Assembly (NCBI GenBank): GCA_016186375.1 | Contig: JACPLS010000074.1 | Span: 1-6,583 of the forward strand | Length of the DNA: 6,583 bases | Reading direction: 5' to 3' | From: Candidatus Pacearchaeota archaeon | Lineage (GTDB): Archaea > Nanobdellota > Nanobdellia > Pacearchaeales > GW2011-AR1 | In this document: positions 1 through 4,311 of the stretch, in pieces | Numbering within the stretch: position 1 is the first letter of the stretch | Layout of the letters: each line of letters opens with the position of its first letter | The notes under the pieces: model-generated | Database searches by the model: none | Told to the model about the DNA's origin: nothing | Seen by the model: the letters and a program-made list of their open reading frames with translations, nothing else | Position numbers and translations under genes: made by a program

Positions 1-474
1 CAGATTGACAATAAATTGTCTATTGCTAATTCCATGTTCGAGCAGTAAAATCCTTCCTTTTTTCTTGCAAACTTTCTTCATCTCCTTCAACGCTCTTATA
101 GGATTAGGATAAATACACAATCCTAAAGTATCAACAACACTGTCAAATTCTTCCTTTTTGAAAGGTAGATTTTCAGCATCTCCTTCCCTTAGATTTATTT
201 TAATTCCTAATTTAGCAGCTTTATTTTCAGCTTTCGTTAGCATGCCTTTACTTAAATCAATTCCTGTTATTTCACAATCAGTAGGATAATATTTCAGATT
301 AGCTCCTGTCCCTATTCCAATTTCAAGAACTTTCCCCTTTGCCTGTTTTAATAATCCTCTTCTCAATCTTCCAATCAAAATACTATTAAATATCTCAAAA
401 ATATAATACCATTTACTAAAAGAATCAAATTTGTCTTTTATTTCTTGCTTCGATAATCTTTCTTTTGCACTCAT
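1..474 (-). CDS. Class I SAM-dependent methyltransferase, partial (C-terminus beyond window)
   Basis: This is the first 158 codons of a methyltransferase, beginning at the ATG at 474 (MSAKERLSK) and open to the left edge. The Rossmann SAM-binding core is clear: motif I VLEIGIGTG at residues 49-57, an acidic ribose-contacting residue in GIDLS (D73), GDAENLPF at 98-105, and a motif III strand LLLEHG at 143-148. The spacing and the words LEIGIGTGANLKYYP and LEHG resemble the UbiE/Methyltransf_11 group, in particular METTL7-like enzymes. The substrate (small molecule, thiol or lipid) cannot be told, and the missing C-terminal part is where substrate specificity would lie. No Shine-Dalgarno is well placed. 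A weak TATA-like AATTAAAAAG at about 494-503 lies near the distance used by the other genes here. The family call is firm and the function open. Confidence 0.9.
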   Translation of the reverse strand, partial: MSAKERLSKQEIKDKFDSFSKWYYIFEIFNSILIGRLRRGLLKQAKGKVLEIGIGTGANLKYYPTDCEITGIDLSKGMLTKAENKAAKLGIKINLREGDAENLPFKKEEFDSVVDTLGLCIYPNPIRALKEMKKVCKKKGRILLLEHGISNRQFIVNL

Positions 475-549
475 CCTTTTTTAATATAAAATGTCTTTTT
501 AATTCTTCTCCTTAATTAAGACAAATAAATTAACTTCTGACTTAAATAG

Positions 550-684
550 TTCCTCTTCTGAAAAACTCCGAGTTAAAACCCAAAGGGTTTTTAGTTTTTC
601 AGACCTCGAAAATTCATTTGCTTACTCACAGGCTAAAGCCACAGAGCGTGCGCAAATGAATTTTCTCAGTGTCAAAAAGAGGAA
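550..684. repeat. Two-hairpin structured element, copy A
   Basis: A three-way-junction-like fold fills this non-coding stretch. An outer stem pairs 550-557 with 677-684 (8 bp). Hairpin 1 (558-602, 45 nt) has a perfect 10-bp base, 558-567 with 593-602, and a 7-bp upper stem, 575-581 with 585-591. A linker ACCTC follows. Hairpin 2 has a perfect 14-bp stem, 608-621 with 652-665, around a 30-nt loop that itself contains GGCT/AGCC and CTC/GAG pairs. The order, the sizes and the words ACCTCGAAAATT and GAGCGTG are shared with the element at 4140-4250 in the same orientation. It could be a small structured RNA, a palindromic mobile repeat or a terminator-like element. The strand is not known. Confidence 0.75.
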
Positions 685-778
685 AATAATAAGAAAAATA
701 AATTTCTCCTCTTCTACTTCTCAATAATTTTTCTATCCGAGCTCTTCTTATCTGTAGTGTTCTTTCTTTTGATTTCAT
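626..778 (-). CDS. Possible small protein, 50 aa, low support
   Basis: An open frame of 50 codons starts at the ATG at 778 and stops at TGA 626-628. It has the best Shine-Dalgarno in the window, GGAGGG at 786-791, seven bases before the ATG. The N-terminal third is basic and helical in character (RTLQIRRARIEKLLRSRR), while the C-terminal third runs through the stem of hairpin element A, so residues from about 33 on are dictated by the palindrome. A TATA-like CTTTTAAAC lies upstream (861-870 region, minus strand). It may be a real small basic protein, the stump of a gene cut by insertion of element A, or a chance frame. I do not recognise the protein. Confidence 0.22.
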   Translation of the reverse strand: MKSKERTLQIRRARIEKLLRSRRGEIYFSYYFPLFDTEKIHLRTLCGFSL

Positions 779-906
779 TTATAATCCCTCCATTTCATAA
801 TCTTTAAGAAAAACCTTTATTAATTACTTGTGAAAAAATAATCAAGAAGATACTTTCATAAAGTTTAAAAGGCATCTAAAAAGACAAAAATCTATTCAAT
901 CTAAAG

Positions 907-914
907 AAAAAAAA
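907..914 (-). terminator. U-tract terminator of the 108-aa gene
   Basis: Eight consecutive A on the plus strand give a U8 tract in the minus-strand transcript, starting 15 bases after the stop codon of the gene at 929-1255. Archaeal RNA polymerase ends transcription at such U-tracts without needing a hairpin. A second, shorter run of T follows in the same transcript. Confidence 0.5.
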
Positions 915-928
915 GAAATAATCCAATT

Positions 929-1255
929 CTATAAACTATCCAATAACACCAAAGGAATATTCAACTTTATTTCGTTTCTCAAACGAGTTCTTAACGCTAA
1001 TTCGATTCCTTTTTCGAATTCAGTCAGCTGATTTTCACCAAGAGGAACAATTTTCTCAATTAACTTTAAATCAATTTTTTTAAGATTAAGTTCTGGAGTT
1101 CCTGGTTTTCCCCTCATTTGAAAAGAAATATCATAGCAATTTCCCCCATAAACAACTCCTCTCGTAAATCTACTAGCATAATTATCATCAATAGAAATTT
1201 TATGAGAAAAATAAACTACTTTTCTTTCAAATTCCAATAAACTAGTATATTCCAT
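929..1255 (-). CDS. Hypothetical protein, 108 aa
   Basis: I do not recognise this protein. It starts at the ATG at 1255 (MEYTSLLEFERK) and has no signal peptide or membrane helix. It looks like a small soluble alpha/beta protein: a strand-rich first half (KVVYFSHKISI, RGVVYGGNCYDISFQMRG) followed by charged helices (LNLKKIDLKLIEKIV, LTEFEKGIELALRTRLRNEIKL) and a hydrophobic tail. A single cysteine (C40) gives no metal site. It has its own TATA box 22 bases upstream, so the start is probably leaderless, and a U8 tract follows the stop. It is divergent from nucleoside diphosphate kinase across a 92-base promoter gap, which says little about function. The promoter and terminator pair make it a convincing real gene. 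Confidence 0.72.
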   Translation of the reverse strand: MEYTSLLEFERKVVYFSHKISIDDNYASRFTRGVVYGGNCYDISFQMRGKPGTPELNLKKIDLKLIEKIVPLGENQLTEFEKGIELALRTRLRNEIKLNIPLVLLDSL

Positions 1256-1270
1256 AAAATTAGTATTAAT

Positions 1271-1283
1271 CTTTATTTAAAAA
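1271..1283 (-). promoter_or_regulatory. TATA box of the 108-aa gene
   Basis: Read on the minus strand this is TTTTTAAATAAAG, a near-consensus archaeal TATA box. Its centre is about 22 bases before the ATG at 1255, so the transcript should begin at or next to the start codon. The same TTTTTAAATA core occurs in the ATPase promoter at 2837-2846. Confidence 0.6.
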
Positions 1284-1315
1284 TACTATTGAAATACAAA
1301 ATAATTAATCAGAAA

Positions 1316-1325
1316 CCTTTAAAAC
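1316..1325 (+). promoter_or_regulatory. TATA box and BRE of ndk
   Basis: CCTTTAAAAC is centred about 27 bases before the ndk ATG at 1348, with a purine-rich AGAAA (1311-1315) upstream as a plausible TFB-recognition element. No Shine-Dalgarno precedes the ATG. The spacing predicts a leaderless mRNA. Confidence 0.6.
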
Positions 1326-1347
1326 ACCAATTTTCCAATTCTTTAAT

Positions 1348-1857
1348 ATGGCTGTCCAACAATGCCTTATAATAATAAAGCCAGATGGCTTAGTAAAAAG
1401 CCTTACCGGAAACATAATAACCTCATTATCTGAAACTAAATTAAAGATAGTAGGAGCAAAAATAGTAAAAGTTAAAAGAGAGCTTGCGGAAAAACACTAT
1501 GCCGAATTGAAAAATAAAAAACCTCACGTTTTCGAAGGAACAATCGAATATATTACTGGAAAATACCATACAGATAGAGTTTTAGTCTTAGTATATCATG
1601 GTGAAAATGCAATAGAAAATATAAGAGATATTGTTGGGCCTACAAATCCTGAAGAAGCAAAACCTACAACAATTCGCGGACGATATGGCAGAATTCATAG
1701 TAAAACAGGAATATTCGAGAATGTTATCCATTCTTCAGATTCTCCGGAAAGTGCAGAAAAAGAAATTAAACTGTGGTTTTCTCCGGAAGAACTGGCAGAA
1801 ATTATTTATCCTGTAATAAAGGAAAAAATCTCTGTTCAGCGTATAATCTGGCAATAA
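1348..1857 (+). CDS. ndk: Nucleoside diphosphate kinase
   Basis: The enzyme moves the gamma-phosphate from ATP to other NDPs through a phosphohistidine, keeping the cytoplasmic (d)NTP pools balanced. The N-terminal strand and KPDG motif are at residues 8-14 (K11), followed by the KIVGAKIVKV strand. The TIRGRYG segment (R110) contacts phosphate. The catalytic signature NVIHSSDSPESAEKEI puts the active histidine at H128, with N125 in its usual place three residues before. At 169 residues it is longer than the usual 130 to 155, from a few extra residues before the catalytic loop and a C-terminal extension (about 145-169, SPEELAEIIYP and ISVQRIIWQ), as in some archaeal NDKs. The start is fixed by the TATA box 27 bases upstream. 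tRNA-Arg begins 37 bases after the stop on the same strand. Confidence 0.96.
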   Translation: MAVQQCLIIIKPDGLVKSLTGNIITSLSETKLKIVGAKIVKVKRELAEKHYAELKNKKPHVFEGTIEYITGKYHTDRVLVLVYHGENAIENIRDIVGPTNPEEAKPTTIRGRYGRIHSKTGIFENVIHSSDSPESAEKEIKLWFSPEELAEIIYPVIKEKISVQRIIWQ

Positions 1858-1893
1858 CAAGTTCTAAAAACTTCCCTCTCCTTATTTTCCCAA

Positions 1894-1967
1894 GCCCCTA
1901 TAGTTCAGCCTGGATAGAACACGACCTTGCGGAGGTTGTAACCGAGGTTCAAATCCTCGTGGGGGCG
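1894..1967 (+). tRNA. tRNA-Arg (anticodon GCG)
   Basis: A 74-base cloverleaf without intron or encoded CCA. The acceptor stem GCCCCTA (1894-1900) pairs with TGGGGGC (1960-1966) with one G-U, and the discriminator is G1967. The D stem is GTTC/GAAC (1903-1906 with 1917-1920). The anticodon stem CGACC/GGTTG (1922-1926 with 1934-1938) carries loop TTGCGGA, so the anticodon is GCG at 1929-1931, reading the Arg codon CGC. The variable loop is TAAC. The T stem CGAGG/CCTCG (1943-1947 with 1955-1959) closes loop TTCAAAT. A TATA-like TCTAAAAAC lies near 1863-1871. Its 3' end (from 1956) is duplicated at 2656, which makes it the likely target of a past integration. Confidence 0.95.
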
Positions 1968-2088
1968 TGTTACCTTAGGTTAATAATCTCATGCCACTTT
2001 TTCGTTTTATCGATATAAATCCATTTCGTGTTTTTTATCATAATTTTGGCACTTTTTCTTGGAATTTATTGGTTCAACGCTCCCCGAG
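1956..2088 (+). repeat. tRNA 3'-end/flank repeat, copy 1
   Basis: The copy starts at the CTCG of the tRNA T stem and matches 2656-2772 without a gap up to 2072, with about 83 of 115 aligned positions identical by my count. Conservation comes in blocks: the tRNA end plus GTGTTACCT.AGGTTAA, then TTTTTCGTTTTA, then AAATCCATTTCGTGTTTTT, then CTTTTT..TGGA. After a short length difference both copies resume with TAACGCTC or CAACGCTC. The T-runs near 1997-2008 may also terminate the tRNA transcript. Confidence 0.8.
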
Positions 2089-2151
2089 TTTTCCTAAATT
2101 TAGGTTAAGAAATTATGTTATTATTACATTTTCTAGAATTCTCTTTAACTT

Positions 2152-2541
2152 CTAATACTTATTTTTCCAATTTAAAATTATTCCGATAATATCTAAAGCC
2201 ATATATTCAATCATCAAAAATACTTGCCAATTAATGAGTTTTTGAGGAAGATATATACTTGGTGTTAGGTTGAAAGAGCTAATTAGATAATAGGCAGAAT
2301 AAATCAAAAGTAATCCAAGAATTACATACAGAGGAATTTTAACCCATTTTTTATCTAAAAAGACAAAAATCGCCAGAATAAAAAGTAGAAGGCCTATAAG
2401 CATTACAAATAAGTCTATAATTGATTCCTTATATAAATTGTGTTGTAAGGCAGGAATAATATATTGAAAACTTGCATAAATAAATTGTATAGAAATTAGT
2501 ATTAGAACTATTCCTAAAGCTATTTTCACACCCTTTGACAT
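2152..2541 (-). CDS. Small membrane protein, four predicted helices
   Basis: I do not recognise this 129-residue protein. It starts at the ATG at 2541 (MSKGVKIALG). Four hydrophobic stretches are visible at about residues 6-28, 41-62, 69-89 and 105-123, joined by short loops; K64, K65 and K68 lie between helices 2 and 3, and the lysine-rich tail NWKNKY is at the end. There are no obvious catalytic or metal-binding residues in the membrane, so a transporter subunit, a toxin-immunity-like protein or a simple envelope protein cannot be separated. It is the only gene inside the segment bounded by tRNA-Arg repeats, and reads against the tRNA. A TATA box lies 26 bases upstream, so the start is probably leaderless. 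It could be cargo of the element or an ordinary DUF-type membrane protein. Confidence 0.72.
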   Translation of the reverse strand: MSKGVKIALGIVLILISIQFIYASFQYIIPALQHNLYKESIIDLFVMLIGLLLFILAIFVFLDKKWVKIPLYVILGLLLIYSAYYLISSFNLTPSIYLPQKLINWQVFLMIEYMALDIIGIILNWKNKY

Positions 2542-2560
2542 TTTAAGTTATAGCAAAAGA

Positions 2561-2572
2561 GATTTATTAATC
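2561..2572 (-). promoter_or_regulatory. TATA box of the small membrane protein gene
   Basis: Read on the minus strand, GATTAATAAATC is centred about 26 bases before the ATG at 2541, with GAAA upstream. There is no Shine-Dalgarno between it and the ATG. Confidence 0.5.
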
Positions 2573-2598
2573 TTTCTTTTTGCTTTTCTTAATCTGGT

Positions 2599-2651
2599 CA
2601 TATTTTTTGATACAAAATATGTAGTAAATCGTGTAATAAAAAGTATTACAC
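2599..2651. other. Two adjacent short hairpins before the right tRNA-end repeat
   Basis: CATATTTT (2599-2606) pairs with AAAATATG (2614-2621), and GTGTAATA (2631-2638) pairs with TATTACAC (2644-2651), each 8 bp and perfect, with loops of 7 and 5 bases. The second ends four bases before the tRNA 3'-end repeat at 2656. Protein-binding sites flanking a recombination core or a terminator are possible readings. The repeats are short and AT-rich, so chance is not excluded. Confidence 0.4.
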
Positions 2652-2655
2652 AGAA

Positions 2656-2799
2656 CTCGTGGGGGCGTGTTACCTAAGGTTAACATTAGCATAAGTTTTT
2701 TTCGTTTTACCGTCGGAAATCCATTTCGTGTTTTTCTCGTGTTTTAGGGGGCTTTTTACTGGATTTTGCTGGACTTACTAAAATAACGCTCTCGGGGAG
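2656..2799 (+). repeat. tRNA 3'-end/flank repeat, copy 2
   Basis: This copy lies exactly 700 bp after copy 1 and lacks a tRNA body. Besides the 20-base core it keeps TTTCGT at 2700-2705 and 2724-2729 (24 bp apart, at identical offsets in copy 1), and adds a third TCGTGTTTT at 2737-2745 one helical turn further. These look like spaced protein-binding sites, for example arm sites of an integrase. It ends with TAACGCTCTCGGGGAG. Confidence 0.75.
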
Positions 2800-2825
2800 C
2801 ATTAACATCTTAAAGCTTACTAATG

Positions 2826-2858
2826 CAATAGAAAGCTTTTTAAATAAGCTTTCTATTG
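2826..2858 (+). promoter_or_regulatory. ATPase promoter: TATA box inside a 13-bp perfect inverted repeat
   Basis: CAATAGAAAGCTT (2826-2838) and AAGCTTTCTATTG (2846-2858) are perfect inverted arms around the 7 bases TTTAAAT. The TATA box TTTTTAAATA (2837-2846) is the centre of symmetry, with GAAAGC as a BRE-like stretch. It lies about 31 bases before ATG 2873. A dimeric regulator bound here would compete directly with TBP/TFB, so this is probably an operator for repression. Which protein binds is unknown. Confidence 0.65.
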
Positions 2859-2872
2859 GTATATTGATTAAA

Positions 2873-4135
2873 ATGGACTTACAAAGTATAATAAAAGAAC
2901 AAAGGCAAGAACTTGAAAAGATAGAGAAAGATGAAATAATTATAGAAAGAGAAAGGCTGAAAGAAGCAAAATCTTATTTAAGCCATCCAAACATAGTTGT
3001 CATAACGGGAATTAGAAGATGTGGAAAATCTATTTTTTCTTATTTAATGGATAAAGGAAGTAAATTTGCATATATTAATTTTGATGATGAAAGACTCGCG
3101 GGCTTAAAGACTGAAGATCTAGATAAAGCTCTTCAGGCTTTTTACGAATTATACGGGGATATAGACTACATAATTTTAGATGAACCCCAAAACATCAAAG
3201 GGTGGGAATTATTTGCTAATAGATTAAGAAGAACAAAAAAATTAATAATTACCGGAAGCAACTCTCAATTATTATCAGGAGAATTAGCAACACACCTCAC
3301 GGGTAGATATATAGAGATTAAGCTTATGCCCTTTTCGTTCAGAGAATTTTTAAAATTTAAATCATTTAAGGAAGTAGAGATTTATACAACAAAAGACAGA
3401 GCAGAAATAATAAACCTCTTGCAAGAATACCTTAGCTTTGGAGGTTTTCCAGAAGTTTATAAATTTGGTAAGTCCATTCTCTTAACAATTTATGAGACAA
3501 TTCTTAATAAAGATATAATTTTAAGACATAATATAAATAAGATAAAAGAATTTAAGGATCTTGCTAAGTTTCTTGTTTCAAACTCTTCAGAAGAGATAAC
3601 ATATAGCAAATTATCAAGAGTCTTGGGAATAAAGCATGTCTCTACTGTTTCTAATTGGATTTCACATCTTGAAAATGCTTTTTTAATATTTAAATTAGAA
3701 AGATTTGATTTTAAATTGAAACAACAATTTATAGCTCCTAAAAAAGTTTATTGTATTGATTCTGGGTTAATGAACTCTATTGGATTCAAATTTTCTGAAA
3801 ATAAGGGAAAAGTTATAGAAAATGAAGTTGCTCTTGAATTGCAAAGAAGAAAAGCAAAAGAAAACTCATTAGAAGTTTATTACTGGAAAGATTATCAGCA
3901 AAATGAAGTTGATTTTGTTATAAAAAAAGATAAAAAAATAGAAAGTTTAATTCAAGTAAGCTACATAAATTCAAAAGAAGAAATAAAAGAAAGAGAAACT
4001 AATGCTTTACTTAAGGCAAGTAAGAAATTAAGATGTAAAAATCTTATAATTATAACTTGGGATTATGAAACAGAAGAAAGAATTGAAGGAGAGATTATTA
4101 AATTTGTGCCCTTATGGAAATGGCTTTTAGATTAA
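2873..4135 (+). CDS. AAA_14/DUF4143 family ATPase
   Basis: A 420-residue P-loop ATPase of the AAA_14 plus DUF4143 architecture, common in archaea and Bacteroidetes and of unknown cellular role. After a charged helix (1-35) come Walker A GIRRCGKS (46-53), Walker B IILDEP (100-105) with the family-typical QNIKGWE after it, a sensor-1 strand LIITGSNS (124-131), and LTGRYIEIKLMPFSFREFL (142-160). GGFPEV (190-195) opens the DUF4143 part, followed by a winged-helix region (about 225-280) and a C-terminal PD-(D/E)XK-like domain with ENEVALEL (316-323) and NEVDFVI (344-350). In the third nuclease motif QVSY (361-364) the usual lysine is serine, so nuclease activity is doubtful. I chose ATG 2873 over the upstream TTG 2864 because of the TATA spacing. 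The gene stands alone beside the tRNA-linked repeats, with an operator-like palindrome on its promoter. Confidence 0.92.
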   Translation: MDLQSIIKEQRQELEKIEKDEIIIERERLKEAKSYLSHPNIVVITGIRRCGKSIFSYLMDKGSKFAYINFDDERLAGLKTEDLDKALQAFYELYGDIDYIILDEPQNIKGWELFANRLRRTKKLIITGSNSQLLSGELATHLTGRYIEIKLMPFSFREFLKFKSFKEVEIYTTKDRAEIINLLQEYLSFGGFPEVYKFGKSILLTIYETILNKDIILRHNINKIKEFKDLAKFLVSNSSEEITYSKLSRVLGIKHVSTVSNWISHLENAFLIFKLERFDFKLKQQFIAPKKVYCIDSGLMNSIGFKFSENKGKVIENEVALELQRRKAKENSLEVYYWKDYQQNEVDFVIKKDKKIESLIQVSYINSKEEIKERETNALLKASKKLRCKNLIIITWDYETEERIEGEIIKFVPLWKWLLD

Positions 4136-4139
4136 TTTG

Positions 4140-4250
4140 TCAAGAACTCCGGAATAAATTCCGGAGCGTGTCTGGAGTTCTTGAGCACCTCGAAAATTAT
4201 TTTTGCTTTCTCCCAAACTTAAGTAAGGAGTTTACACAAAAATAATTTTC
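4140..4250. repeat. Two-hairpin structured element, copy B
   Basis: Hairpin 1 (4140-4184, 45 nt) has an 11-bp perfect base, 4140-4150 with 4174-4184. It contains an inner perfect stem CTCCGGAA/TTCCGGAG (4147-4154 with 4159-4166) that competes for the bases CTCC. The linker ends in ACCTC. Hairpin 2 has a perfect 14-bp stem, 4192-4205 with 4237-4250, around a 31-nt loop. Copy A (550-684) has the same sizes and order, and the second stem differs between copies at positions that stay paired. This copy lies in the convergent gap between the ATPase and radA and could also end transcription from either side. Confidence 0.75.
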
Positions 4251-4311
4251 TTAGTATCGAATCAATAAATAAGTTGAGGAGTTAATCCTTTTTAATTTCT
4301 CATAACAAAGC

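Larger units (their letters stand above)
1956..2675. mobile_element. Putative integrated segment bounded by tRNA-Arg 3'-end repeats
   Basis: The segment lies between two direct repeats of the tRNA 3' end: 20 identical bases, 1956-1975 and 2656-2675, with 27 of 28 matching through 1983/2683. The left copy completes the intact tRNA. The right copy has no tRNA body before it, and similarity starts abruptly in the 3' strand of the T arm, as expected for tyrosine-recombinase integration into a tRNA gene. The cargo is one small membrane protein gene (2152-2541) and two hairpins. No integrase is present, so this would be a remnant or a non-autonomous passenger. The similarity continuing past the tRNA suggests either tandem integration of related elements or a local duplication. 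Confidence 0.5.

Noticed and set aside
550..684. Element A (and B) as an H/ACA guide RNA
   Set aside because: Two hairpins with a hinge suggest it, but there is no ANANNA hinge, no ACA three bases from the end and no clear K-turn GA pairs on either strand.
1631..1816. A 61-codon open frame on the plus strand inside ndk
   Set aside because: It is an out-of-frame reading of ndk, which has full family motifs; no promoter or ribosome site of its own.
1773..2018. An 81-codon open frame on the plus strand covering the tRNA
   Set aside because: It runs through the end of ndk and the whole tRNA-Arg, so its sequence is dictated by other features.
2590..2660. A degraded second tRNA before the right-hand tRNA-end repeat
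   Set aside because: The 65 bases before 2656 show no resemblance to the tRNA-Arg body; similarity starts sharply within the T arm.
1956..2799. The two tRNA-flank copies as a two-unit CRISPR or minisatellite
   Set aside because: There are only two copies 700 bp apart with block-wise divergence, and no regular short repeats and spacers.
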